12,230 nt of DNA, taken from contig NZ_CALGNQ010000112.1 in the NCBI RefSeq assembly GCF_937958535.1, positions 1-12,230 on the forward strand, read 5' to 3'. Position numbers and translations under genes: made by a program. This stretch comes from an uncultured Georgenia sp. (GTDB lineage: Bacteria; Actinomycetota; Actinomycetes; Actinomycetales; Actinomycetaceae). The notes below the pieces were generated by a model, which saw only the letters and a program-made list of their open reading frames with translations, searched no databases and was not told the DNA's origin. Shown here piece by piece: positions 1-7,160 of this stretch. Numbering within the stretch: position 1 is the first letter of the stretch; each line of letters begins with the position of its first letter.

Positions 1-1
1 A

Positions 2-1918
2 GGCCCGGTTCGCGCCGAGAGCCCACTTCGCGCCGAGAGCTCAGTTCCCGCCGAGAGCTCAGTTCCCACCGAGGGCTCAGTTCCCACCGAGGGCTCAGTT
101 CCCACCGAGGGCTCAGTTCCCACCGAGGGCTCAGTTCCCACCGAGAGTTCAGTTCCCGCCGAAGGCTCAGTTCGCGGCGAGGGCTCAGGTCGCGCCGAGA
201 GCTCGGCTCTCACCGACAGCGCCCCTGTCACGGCCACGCCCCGCTCGCTCACCGCCGTCCTCGACGAGCGCCGGGACGACGAGGCTCCCGCCGTCGTCGC
301 GTTGCGCCGGGACGGGACCGAGACCGTGACCTGGCGCGACCTCGCGGCCCGGGTCCGCCGGCTCGCCCTCGGGCTGCACGACGCCGGCCTGCGCCCCGGT
401 GACCGGGTCAGCCTCCTCATCACCCCCGGCGTCGACCTCACCACCGCGCTCTTCGCCTGCCTCCGGCTCGGCGCAGTCGTCGTCCTGGCCGACCAGGGGC
501 TCGGGCTGCGCGGGATGAGCCGCGCCGTGCGGGGAGCGGCGCCGGACGTGGTCATCGGCATCGAGCGCGGCCTCGTCGGGGCCCGTCTGCTCGCCTGGCC
601 CGGCCGCCGCATCGCAGCGGCCGAGCTGCCCCCGGCGGCGCTGCGTGCCGTCGGCGCCGAGACCACCCTGCCCGCGCTCGTCGCCCGCGGCGCCGAGCTG
701 GAGCGCGCCGGTGCCGCGCTCCCGCCCGAGCCCGACCCCGCGGCCGACGGGGCCATCCTCTTCACCAGCGGCTCCACCGGACCTGCCAAGGGGGTGGTCC
801 ACACCCACCGAGGGCTCGCGGGGATGCGCGACACCCTCGCCGCCACGTACGGGCTGGGCCCCAGCTCGTCCTTCGTCGCCGGCTTCGCGCCCTTCGCCCT
901 CCTGGGCACCGCCCTCGGCTCCCTCGCCGTCGTCCCGGACATGGACGTCACCGCCCCCGCCACGCTCACCGCCACGGCGCTCGCCGACGCGGTCGCCGCG
1001 GGGGACGCCACCGCCGTCTTCACCTCCCCGGCGGCGCTGCGCAACGTCCTCGACACCGCGGACGGGCTCGGTGCCGAGCACCGCCGTGCCCTCGCCGGGG
1101 TCCGGCTCTTCCTCTCCGCCGGTGCACCCGTCCCGCCCGAGCTGCTCGCGCGCGTCGCCGAGGTCATGCCGCACGCCGCCGCGCACACCCCGTACGGGAT
1201 GACGGAGGTGCTGCCGGTCACCGACATCGACCTCGCCGGGGTCCGGGAGGCGCTCGCCGACGTCGGCACGGTCCCGGGTGCGGGCGGTGGTACCTGCGTC
1301 GGTCGCCCCGTGCCCGGCAGCACGGTGGAGGTGGTCCCGCTCGACGCCGCAGGCGCCGCCACCGGCGCGCCGACCACGGCGCCCGGGGTCACCGGCGAGA
1401 TCCTCGTCGCCGCACCACACCTCAAGCGCACCTACGACCGCCTGTGGGCGACCCAGGCCGCCAGCGCCGACCACCCCGGCCGGCACCGCACGGGCGACGT
1501 CGGGCACCTCGACGCCCGCGGCCGGTTGTGGGTCGAGGGCCGGCTCGCCCACATCGTCACCACCCCCGACGGCGTGGTCACCCCCGTCGCCGTCGAGCAC
1601 GCCGCTGAGCTGGTGCGCGGTGTGCGCCGCGCGGCCGCCGTCGGCGTCGGGCCGGCGGGGACGCAGCAGCTCGTCGTCGTGCTCGAGACCGACCCGGCGG
1701 TCGACCGGCGGGCGTCCGCCGCGCCGTCGATCGCCACCGCGGGGCTCGCCCGGGCGGTCCGCCGCGCCGTCGCCGCACACTGCGGGGCCAGGGTGTCGGC
1801 GGTGCTCCGGGTGCCGGAGCTGCCCACCGACGTCCGGCACAACGCGAAGATCGAACGCGGCCGCATCGGCCGGTGGGCCGAGCGTGCCCTCGCCGGCGGA
1901 CGGATGGGCCGGCCGTGA
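2..1918 (+). CDS. oleC: OleC-type beta-lactone synthetase domain, 3' part of a probable OleB-OleC fusion (5' end outside window)
   Basis: This adenylate-forming enzyme activates a 2-alkyl-3-hydroxy fatty acid with ATP and closes it to a beta-lactone, the step before OleB decarboxylates it to a long-chain olefin (family knowledge). Seen here: the phosphate-binding loop FTSGSTGPAKG near 761-793, YGMTE near 1193-1207, RTGD near 1488-1499, and the C-terminal catalytic Lys in HNAKIERG (codon 1847-1849). The ADQGLGLRGM and WPGRRI stretches are what I expect of OleC rather than of ordinary acyl-CoA ligases. The frame is open from base 2. The only start-like codon before the domain is TTG at 302, which would remove the first conserved strand, so the protein begins upstream. 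Residues 3-74 of the visible part are hexapeptide repeats, then the OleC domain follows. OleBC fusions are known in actinobacteria such as Micrococcus luteus; OleB itself is off-window and inferred. The stop overlaps the oleD start. Confidence 0.85.
   Translation, partial: GPVRAESPLRAESSVPAESSVPTEGSVPTEGSVPTEGSVPTEGSVPTESSVPAEGSVRGEGSGRAESSALTDSAPVTATPRSLTAVLDERRDDEAPAVVALRRDGTETVTWRDLAARVRRLALGLHDAGLRPGDRVSLLITPGVDLTTALFACLRLGAVVVLADQGLGLRGMSRAVRGAAPDVVIGIERGLVGARLLAWPGRRIAAAELPPAALRAVGAETTLPALVARGAELERAGAALPPEPDPAADGAILFTSGSTGPAKGVVHTHRGLAGMRDTLAATYGLGPSSSFVAGFAPFALLGTALGSLAVVPDMDVTAPATLTATALADAVAAGDATAVFTSPAALRNVLDTADGLGAEHRRALAGVRLFLSAGAPVPPELLARVAEVMPHAAAHTPYGMTEVLPVTDIDLAGVREALADVGTVPGAGGGTCVGRPVPGSTVEVVPLDAAGAATGAPTTAPGVTGEILVAAPHLKRTYDRLWATQAASADHPGRHRTGDVGHLDARGRLWVEGRLAHIVTTPDGVVTPVAVEHAAELVRGVRRAAAVGVGPAGTQQLVVVLETDPAVDRRASAAPSIATAGLARAVRRAVAAHCGARVSAVLRVPELPTDVRHNAKIERGRIGRWAERALAGGRMGRP
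8..223 (+). repeat. 18-bp tandem repeat array coding for a (VPTEGS)n linker
   Basis: Twelve consecutive 18-bp units lie in frame with OleC. The core unit is GTTCCCACCGAGGGCTCA. Units at 62-79, 80-97, 98-115 and 116-133 are identical, and the flanking units are increasingly diverged. Translated, they run VRAESP, LRAESS, VPAESS, VPTEGS (four times), VPTESS, VPAEGS, VRGEGS, GRAESS, ALTDSA. The peptide is acidic, rich in Ser and Pro, and should be unstructured. Perfect units in the centre with decayed edges are typical of a minisatellite that expands and contracts in whole codons. The array may continue left of the window. Confidence 0.93.
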
Positions 1919-2976
1919 GCTCACGCCGTCGGACCCGCCGCGGCACCCGGCAGCTCGTCGTGGTGCCGGACCCGCCGCAGCGCCTGCGCGTCCTCGTCAC
2001 CGGTGCCTCGGGGCTGCTCGGGCGCCGCACCGCCGAGCGGCTCGTCGCCGCCGGGCACGACGTACGCACCTTCCAGCGGCGCCCCGCCGGGGTCCCGGGC
2101 GCGACCGACTCGCTCGGCTCGCTCACCGACCCCGCCGCCGTCGCCCGCGCGGTCGAGGGCCGCGACGCCGTCGTCCACCTCGCCGCCAAGGTCTCCGTCA
2201 GCGGCCCCCGCGAGGAGTACGAGCGGGTCAACGTCGAGGGCACGCGCACCCTGCTCACCGCCGCCCGGATGGTCGGGGTGCACCGCTTCGTCCACGTCTC
2301 CTCACCGTCGGTCGCCCACACCGGGGGCTCGCTCGTCGGTGCGGGGGCCGGGCCGGCCGAGCCGGAGCGGGCCCGGGGCCACTACGCGCGCACCAAGGCG
2401 GCCGCCGAGCAGCTGGCGCTGCGCGCCGACGACGCGGACTTCGCCGTCGTCGCCGTCCGGCCGCACATCGTCTGGGGCCCGGGCGACACCCAGCTCGTCG
2501 AGCGGATCGTCCAGCGCGCGCGGGCCGGGCGGCTGCCGCTGCTCGACCATGGCGCCGTGCTCGTCGACACCCTGTACGTCGACAACGCCGCCGACGCCCT
2601 GGTCGCCGCACTCGAGCGGGCCCCGCAGGTGCGGGGGCAGGCGCTCGTCGTCACCAACGGCGAGCCGCGTCCTGTGGGGGACATCATCGGCGGGATCTGC
2701 CGCGCCGCCGGGGCACCGGTCCCGGGGTGGCGGGTGCCCGCCGCGCTCGCCCGGGCCGCCGGCGCCGTCGTGGAGGCGGTGTGGGCGGTACGCCCCGGCC
2801 GCGACGAACCGCCGATGACCCGGTTCCTCGCCGAGCAGCTGTCCACCGCCCACTGGTTCGACCAGCGCCGCACCCGTGAGCTGCTCGGCTGGGAGCCCGC
2901 GGTGAGCATCGACGAGGGCTTGGACCGGCTCGCCGAGCACTACCGTGCGCTCCGGCTCTCGGGCAGCCGACAATAG
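1915..2976 (+). CDS. oleD: OleD, NAD(P)H-dependent 2-alkyl-3-ketoalkanoate reductase (extended SDR)
   Basis: OleD reduces the beta-keto acid made by OleA to the beta-hydroxy acid used by OleC (family knowledge). The protein is an extended short-chain dehydrogenase of about 353 aa. After a basic 22-residue lead it has a Rossmann strand and TGASGLLG (G30, G33, G36), the Ser pair at 129-130 in VHVSSPSV, and the catalytic YARTK (Y157, K161). Later come HIVWGPGD and a C-terminal region typical of 3-beta-HSD/epimerase-like proteins. I chose GTG 1915 because it overlaps the oleC stop (GTGA), indicating translational coupling. GTG 1960 or 1963 are alternatives that would trim the basic lead. The order oleBC-oleD fits an olefin operon, with oleA expected upstream. 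Other extended SDR functions cannot be excluded from sequence alone, but the pairing with OleC makes OleD the best call. Confidence 0.82.
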   Translation: MSSRRRTRRGTRQLVVVPDPPQRLRVLVTGASGLLGRRTAERLVAAGHDVRTFQRRPAGVPGATDSLGSLTDPAAVARAVEGRDAVVHLAAKVSVSGPREEYERVNVEGTRTLLTAARMVGVHRFVHVSSPSVAHTGGSLVGAGAGPAEPERARGHYARTKAAAEQLALRADDADFAVVAVRPHIVWGPGDTQLVERIVQRARAGRLPLLDHGAVLVDTLYVDNAADALVAALERAPQVRGQALVVTNGEPRPVGDIIGGICRAAGAPVPGWRVPAALARAAGAVVEAVWAVRPGRDEPPMTRFLAEQLSTAHWFDQRRTRELLGWEPAVSIDEGLDRLAEHYRALRLSGSRQ

Positions 2977-2981
2977 GGGCC

Positions 2982-3803
2982 ATGATCCCCACCCTGGCCC
3001 TGAACGACGGCAACCGGATCCCTGCGATCGGCCTGGGCACCTGGCCCATGGACGACGAGGCGCCCGCGGCGGTGCGCACCGCACTGGAGGCCGGGTACCG
3101 GCTCATCGACACCGCGGCGCGGTACGAGAACGAGGAGGCCGTGGGCCGCGGCATCGCCGAGTCGGGCGTCCCGCGCGAGGAGGTCTTCGTCACCACGAAG
3201 CTGCGCGGCCAGGACCAGGGCTACGAGTCCACGCTGCGCGCCTTCGAGACGTCGCGCCGCAAGCTCGGCCTGGACTACGTCGACCTCTACCTCATCCACT
3301 GGCCGCTGCCGCGGCTGGACCGGTACGTCGACTCCTGGCGCGCCATGGTCAAGCTCCGCGAGGAGGGCGTCGTGCGCTCGATCGGGGTCTCCAACTTCAC
3401 TGCCGCCCACCTCGACCGGGTCGTCGCGGAGACCGACGTCGTCCCGGCGGTCAACCAGATCGAGCTCCACCCGTACTTCGCCCAGCCCGAGATGCGGGCG
3501 GCGAACGCCGAGCGGACGGTGCTCACCCAGTCGTGGAGCCCGCTGGCGCGCAGCCCGCAGCTGCTCACCGAGCCCGCGGTGGAGCAGGTCGCCGCCCGGC
3601 ACGGGGTGGAGGCCTCCCAGGTGGTGCTGCGCTGGCACGTCCAGCTCGGCGTGGTCCCGATCCCCAAGTCCGCCAGCCCGCACCGGCAGCGCGTCAACCT
3701 CGACGTCTTCGGCTTCGAGCTCAGCGAGTCGGAGATGCGCCAGATCGGCGCGCTCGACCGGGGTCGGCCGCGCCTGGACCCCGACACCCACGAGGAGTTC
3801 TGA
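2982..3803 (+). CDS. Aldo/keto reductase (2,5-diketo-D-gluconate reductase-like)
   Basis: This is a soluble NADPH-dependent carbonyl reductase of 273 aa, the normal length for a bacterial AKR. The catalytic tetrad is complete: D43 in LIDTA, Y48 in ARYENE, K73 in VTTKL and H106 in LIHWP. GLGTW lies at residues 17-21, SIGVSNF near 130, and the C-terminal IPKSASPHRQR is the usual NADP(H) 2'-phosphate clamp. The pattern resembles the AKR5/Dkg group; the true substrate is unknown. ATG 2982 lies 5 bp after the oleD stop. The only purine-rich stretch, AGGGG at 2975-2979, sits too close for a good ribosome site, so coupling to oleD is likely. Whether it belongs functionally to olefin synthesis is unclear. 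It may simply be co-transcribed, perhaps acting on aldehydes or ketones. Confidence 0.88.
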   Translation: MIPTLALNDGNRIPAIGLGTWPMDDEAPAAVRTALEAGYRLIDTAARYENEEAVGRGIAESGVPREEVFVTTKLRGQDQGYESTLRAFETSRRKLGLDYVDLYLIHWPLPRLDRYVDSWRAMVKLREEGVVRSIGVSNFTAAHLDRVVAETDVVPAVNQIELHPYFAQPEMRAANAERTVLTQSWSPLARSPQLLTEPAVEQVAARHGVEASQVVLRWHVQLGVVPIPKSASPHRQRVNLDVFGFELSESEMRQIGALDRGRPRLDPDTHEEF

Positions 3804-3831
3804 GCCCGCCGGGCCGCCGAGTGGTCACTTG

Positions 3832-3837
3832 TATCCT
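3832..3837 (+). promoter_or_regulatory. -10 element TATCCT, likely leaderless promoter of the HAD gene
   Basis: TATCCT matches the actinobacterial -10 pattern TANNNT and ends 6 bp before ATG 3844. Transcription would therefore start at or next to the start codon. No Shine-Dalgarno-like sequence lies between 3804 and 3843, which fits a leaderless mRNA. No convincing -35 is visible. Confidence 0.5.
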
Positions 3838-3843
3838 GACCTG

Positions 3844-4614
3844 ATGCCTGCCGCACGCCTCGTCGCCTTCGACCTCGACGACACCCTGACCCCCTCCAAG
3901 TCCCCGATCTCGCCGGAGATGGCCGAGGCGCTCACCGCGCTGCTGGACGTCGTCCCGGTGTGCATCATCTCCGGGGGGCAGCTCGCGCAGTTCACCACCC
4001 AGGTCACCGACCGCCTCGAGCTCGACGACGAGGCACGGTCCCGCCTCCACCTCATGCCCACCTGCGGCACGCGCTACTACCGCTTCGCCGACGACGGCGC
4101 GCTGCAGCAGGTCTACGCCCACGACCTCACCGCGCAGGAGCGGGCTGCGGCGCAGCAGGCGCTGGAGCAGGAGGCACGGCGGCTCGGCCTGTGGGAGGAG
4201 GAGACGTGGGGCCCGATCCTCGAGGACCGCGGCTCCCAGATCACCTTCTCCGCGCTCGGGCAGCGGGCCCCGCTCGAGGCCAAGCGGGCGTGGGACCCGA
4301 CGGGGGAGAAGAAGGAGCGGCTGCGCGCTGCCGTCGCCCGGCGGCTGCCCGACCTCGAGGTCCGCTCCGGCGGCTCGACCTCGGTGGACATCACCCGCCG
4401 CGGCGTGGACAAGGCCTACGGGATGCGCCGGCTGGCCGAGCACACCGGGATCGACCTGGCCGACATGCTCTTCGTCGGCGACCGCCTCGACGAGGGCGGC
4501 AACGACTACCCGGTCAAGGCCCTCGGCGTCCCGTGCATCGCGGTGGCCGGCGCCGAGGAGACCGCCGGCGTGGTCCGCGGCATCATCGCCGACCTGGTGC
4601 CGGCCGGTCGGTGA
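3844..4614 (+). CDS. HAD-superfamily (IIB) hydrolase, phosphomannomutase-like
   Basis: This is a 256-aa cytosolic Mg-dependent phosphotransferase of the HAD fold. Motif I is FDLDDTLTPSKS (nucleophile D10, acid/base D12), motif II IISGG (S43), motif III Lys K190 in GVDKAYG, and motif IV FVGDRLDEGGNDYPV (D213). The long cap between motifs II and III and the TSVDITRRGVDKAYG and GGNDYPV signatures match the group that includes eukaryotic-type phosphomannomutase and related sugar phosphatases. Sugar-phosphate mutase or phosphatase activity is inferred, not shown. I chose ATG 3844 because it begins just before motif I and lies 6 bp after a -10 element; TTG 3829 would add only MYPDL. The gene is convergent with the ABC transporter. 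Its last codons and stop are part of a downstream repeat field. Confidence 0.82.
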   Translation: MPAARLVAFDLDDTLTPSKSPISPEMAEALTALLDVVPVCIISGGQLAQFTTQVTDRLELDDEARSRLHLMPTCGTRYYRFADDGALQQVYAHDLTAQERAAAQQALEQEARRLGLWEEETWGPILEDRGSQITFSALGQRAPLEAKRAWDPTGEKKERLRAAVARRLPDLEVRSGGSTSVDITRRGVDKAYGMRRLAEHTGIDLADMLFVGDRLDEGGNDYPVKALGVPCIAVAGAEETAGVVRGIIADLVPAGR

Positions 4615-4754
4615 GCCCGTCGGCCGGGCCGCTGACCCCGTCGCTCGGGCGGTAGCCCTGGCAGCCGGTCGGTGACGCCGTCGGTCGGTGACCGCGTCGG
4701 TCGGTCGGTGACCCCGTCGGCCGGCCGGCGACCGTCGGTCGCTGACCCCGACCG
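4601..4754. repeat. Imperfect direct repeats of a CGGTCGGTGACCCCGT-like unit spanning the HAD stop codon and the intergenic gap
   Basis: Units of about 16-21 bp built on CGGYCGGTGASCCCGT recur at 4601-4620 (contains the HAD stop TGA), 4621-4641, 4665-4681, 4682-4697, 4698-4717, 4718-4735 and 4736-4750. A short diverged stretch lies at 4642-4664. The block fills nearly all of the gap before the end of the convergent ABC gene at 4770. One part can fold: CGGTCG at 4736-4741 pairs with CGACCG at 4749-4754 across a 7-nt loop, with no T tract. It may act as a weak bidirectional terminator, but this is unproven. Confidence 0.65.
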
Positions 4755-4769
4755 CGGACGCCGGACCGG

Positions 4770-6590
4770 TCAGACGGTCACCGGGGTCCGCTCCGCCGCG
4801 GCGACGAGCTCGGCGTAGCGACCGCCGCGGGCGAGGAGCGTCTCGTGGTCGCCCACCTCGACCACCCGGCCGCGGTCGACGACGGCGATGACGTCGGCGT
4901 CGCGCACCGTGGACAGGCGGTGGGCGATGGTGATCGTCGTCCGTCCCCGGCTCAGCACGTCCAGCGCCTCCTGGACCGCCTGCTCCGTGCGGGTGTCCAG
5001 CGCGCTCGTCGCCTCGTCCAGGACGAGGACGCGCGGGTCGCGCAGCAGGGTGCGGGCGATCGCCAGGCGCTGCTTCTCCCCACCGGAGAAGCGGTGGCCG
5101 CGCGCCCCGACGACGGTGTCGTAGCCGTCCGGCAGCGACTCCAGGAGGTCGTGCACCTGCGCGGCGCGGGCGGCCGCCTCGATCTGGGCGTCCGTCGCCT
5201 CCGGTCGGGCGTAGCGCAGGTTCTCCCGCACCGTGGTGTGGAGCAGGTAGGTCTCCTGGGAGACCACCCCGACCCGGCGGGAGACGTCGGCCAGGGTGAG
5301 GTCGCGCAGGTCGACGCCGTCGAGCAGGACCCGCCCGGAGGTCGGGTCCTGCAGTCGGGCGACGAGCGCGGCGATGGTCGACTTCCCGGCCCCGGACTCT
5401 CCGACGAGCGCCAGCCGGGTGCCGGCCGGCACGTGGAGGTCGACGTCGGTGACGGCGTCGGTCTCGGCGCCGTCGTAGCGGAACGAGACGCGCTCGAAGG
5501 TGACGGAGGCGGGGGAGCGGGTCTCCGGGAGCCGCACCGGTGTGACCGGGTCGTCGATCTCCACCGGCAGGTCGAGGTACTCGAAGATCCGGCTGAACAG
5601 GGCGAGGGACGCGGTCACCTGGACGCCGGTGTTGAGCACGCCCATGACCGGGCGGAACAGGCCGGTCTGCAGGGTGACGAAGGCGACGAGGGTGCCGATG
5701 GAGATGCTGCCCGTGCCGGGTAGGCCGGCGGCGAGGTAGATGAGCGCGGGGATGGCGGAGAACATCACGCTCATCGTCGCCATGCGCCAGCGGCCGGCGA
5801 GCTCGGAGCGCAGCTCCAGGTCGACGAGTTCGCGGGAGGCCTCCTCGAAGCGGCGGCCGAGCTCGGGCCCGGCGCCCAGCGTCTTGGCCAGCATGGCGCC
5901 GCTGACCGACAGCGACTCCTCCACCTGGCCGTGGAGCGCGGCCAGGGCGCGCTGCCGCCGGCCGGTGAAGGCCCGACGCAGATGGGCGACGCGGCGGGTG
6001 AGCCAGATCGCCGGCGGGACGACGAGGAGGGAGAAGAGGGACAGCTGCCAGCTCAGTGCGACCATCGCGACGGCGGTGCCCACCGCCGTGGTGAGGTTCG
6101 AGGCGATCGCGGTGGCGGTGCCCGTGACCACGGTCTGCATGGAGCCGATGTCGTGGGTGAGGCGCGACTGCACCTCTCCGCCGCGGGTGCGGGTGAAGAA
6201 GGACATCGGCTGGCGCTGGAGGTGGACGAAGACGTCGGTGCGCAGCCGGTGCATGACCGTCTGGCCGACCCGGGTGGACAGCCACGTCTGGAGCACGCCG
6301 AGCACGGCCGACCCGGCGGTGACGAGGAGCATGCCGGTGACGAGGAGGAGCAGCAGGCGCAGGTCCTGCTCGGGCAGGGCGACGTCGATGACGTGCCGGG
6401 TGAGGAACGGGGTGGCCAGGCCGAGCACCGAGCTGAGGACGATGAGGACGACGACGAGCGCCAAGGTGGGCCGGTGCGGCCGGAAGAGCGCGGCGATGCG
6501 CCGCAGGGAGACGGGGTGCGCCGCGAGCTGGGCGACGTCGGCCGGGTCGCGGCGGACGGCGGAGTGCGGCCGGAGGGAGGGGCTGGACAT
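4770..6590 (-). CDS. ABC half-transporter, MsbA/LmrA-like multidrug exporter (permease fused to ATPase)
   Basis: This is a membrane exporter of 606 aa with the usual TMD-NBD order, expected to work as a dimer. The membrane domain spans residues 40-340, with hydrophobic helices near 41-62, 78-100, 163-198 (two helices) and 272-320. The ATPase domain covers residues 362-600. It has Walker A GESGAGKST at 397-405, Q-loop Q445, signature FSGGEKQR at 501-508, Walker B VLVLDE with catalytic E526, and H-loop H557. All key residues are present. I chose ATG 6590 because GAGGTGG lies 5 nt upstream on the minus strand and the domain begins at a sensible place; a longer open frame further upstream would cross the regulatory region. 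Divergence from a MarR gene suggests repressed drug or xenobiotic efflux (inference). The substrate is unknown. Confidence 0.9.
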   Translation of the reverse strand: MSSPSLRPHSAVRRDPADVAQLAAHPVSLRRIAALFRPHRPTLALVVVLIVLSSVLGLATPFLTRHVIDVALPEQDLRLLLLLVTGMLLVTAGSAVLGVLQTWLSTRVGQTVMHRLRTDVFVHLQRQPMSFFTRTRGGEVQSRLTHDIGSMQTVVTGTATAIASNLTTAVGTAVAMVALSWQLSLFSLLVVPPAIWLTRRVAHLRRAFTGRRQRALAALHGQVEESLSVSGAMLAKTLGAGPELGRRFEEASRELVDLELRSELAGRWRMATMSVMFSAIPALIYLAAGLPGTGSISIGTLVAFVTLQTGLFRPVMGVLNTGVQVTASLALFSRIFEYLDLPVEIDDPVTPVRLPETRSPASVTFERVSFRYDGAETDAVTDVDLHVPAGTRLALVGESGAGKSTIAALVARLQDPTSGRVLLDGVDLRDLTLADVSRRVGVVSQETYLLHTTVRENLRYARPEATDAQIEAAARAAQVHDLLESLPDGYDTVVGARGHRFSGGEKQRLAIARTLLRDPRVLVLDEATSALDTRTEQAVQEALDVLSRGRTTITIAHRLSTVRDADVIAVVDRGRVVEVGDHETLLARGGRYAELVAAAERTPVTV

Positions 6591-6595
6591 GAGCA

Positions 6596-6602
6596 CCACC
6601 TC
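6596..6602 (-). promoter_or_regulatory. Shine-Dalgarno of the ABC transporter
   Basis: GAGGTGG on the minus strand, 5 nt before ATG 6590. It decides this start over earlier in-frame codons. Confidence 0.65.
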
Positions 6603-6700
6603 GCTTTCTGCTGGGACGGCGGGATGTGCCGTCGGTGGTCTCGGCGCGCCGGTCCGGGAGCCCCGGCCGTGCACCGGCTCGGCCGCGCGGCGGCACACCG

Positions 6701-6721
6701 ATAAGGAGGTTACCTCACTAT
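6701..6721. promoter_or_regulatory. 21-bp imperfect palindrome, probable MarR operator
   Basis: The palindrome is centred on T6711. The left arm ATAAGGAGGT (6701-6710) and right arm ACCTCACTAT (6712-6721) match at 8 of 10 positions, with a perfect GAGGT/ACCTC core and ATA/TAT ends. The size and symmetry fit a MarR dimer site. It lies upstream of the MarR -10 at about the -35 position. On the minus strand it contains TAACCT (6712-6707), a possible -10 for the ABC gene, so binding could silence both directions. The local AT content is well above the surroundings. Confidence 0.6.
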
Positions 6722-6734
6722 GTGGTTCCAGCGC

Positions 6735-6740
6735 TAGTGT
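6735..6740 (+). promoter_or_regulatory. -10 element TAGTGT, likely leaderless promoter of marR-type gene
   Basis: TAGTGT fits TANNNT and ends 6 bp before ATG 6747. No ribosome-binding sequence is present immediately upstream, which supports a leaderless transcript. Confidence 0.5.
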
Positions 6741-6746
6741 TGCGCC

Positions 6747-7160
6747 ATGAGCGAGCGCGACTCCGACCTCAGCGAGGCCCTCATGCACGCGAGCCGTGCC
6801 CTGCGCCGGCGCTGGTGGGCGGCGCTGGAGGGCTGGGAGCTGTCCCCGCACCAGGCCCGGGCGCTGCGCACCGTGTGCGGGCAGGAGCCCGCGCGGCTCA
6901 GCGAGATCGCCGCCCGGCTGCGCATCGCCCCGCGCTCGGCCACGGAGGTCGTCGACTCCCTCGAGGCGCGCGGCCTGGTGCAGCGCACCCCGGACCCCGA
7001 CGACCGGCGCGCGGTGCGTGTCGTCGCCACCGAGGCAGGCCGGCAGATGCAGGAGACGGCGTGGGCCGCCCGGGAGCGGGCCGCGGAGGAGTTCTTCGGC
7101 CGGCTCGAGCCGCCCGAGCGCGAGGAGCTCGGCCGGCTGCTGCGCCGCCTGCTCGACTAG
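6747..7160 (+). CDS. MarR-family transcriptional repressor
   Basis: This is a 137-aa dimeric winged-helix regulator, full length for MarR. The DNA-binding region is RLSEIAARLRIAPRSATEVVDSLE (residues 50-73, helix-turn-helix) followed by the wing with TPDPDDRRAVRV (81-92), the family hallmark DxRR. Outer helices at 4-46 and 97-137 form the dimer interface. There is a single Cys, C44, in the first part of the protein. The gene is divergent from the ABC exporter, with a palindrome between them, so it most likely represses the exporter and itself until a ligand binds (inference from the common MarR/exporter arrangement). ATG 6747 follows a -10 element by 6 bp. The stop codon shares CTAG with the stop of the convergent thioredoxin-like gene. 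Confidence 0.9.
   Translation: MSERDSDLSEALMHASRALRRRWWAALEGWELSPHQARALRTVCGQEPARLSEIAARLRIAPRSATEVVDSLEARGLVQRTPDPDDRRAVRVVATEAGRQMQETAWAARERAAEEFFGRLEPPEREELGRLLRRLLD

Noticed and set aside
1..205. Repeat array as a CRISPR
   Set aside because: The 18-bp units are contiguous with no spacers, diverge gradually at both ends and stay in frame with OleC. This is a coding minisatellite.
185..1924. 579-codon open frame on the minus strand opposite OleC
   Set aside because: Low-complexity Gly/Arg/Asp composition and no domain. It mirrors the high-GC codons of the OleC gene, which has complete family motifs.
4736..4754. Rho-independent terminator
   Set aside because: A 6-bp GC stem is present but no T tract follows on either strand, and the sequence lies in a repeat field where such pairings arise by chance.
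3721..6696. 991-codon open frame on the minus strand across HAD and the ABC gene
   Set aside because: Pro/Arg/Ala-rich translation without motifs. It overlaps the well-supported ABC exporter in another frame on the same strand and is antisense to the HAD gene.
6876..6878. C44 of the MarR protein as a redox switch
   Set aside because: A single cysteine near the first helices is not enough. OhrR-type sensors need a conserved position and context that I cannot confirm.
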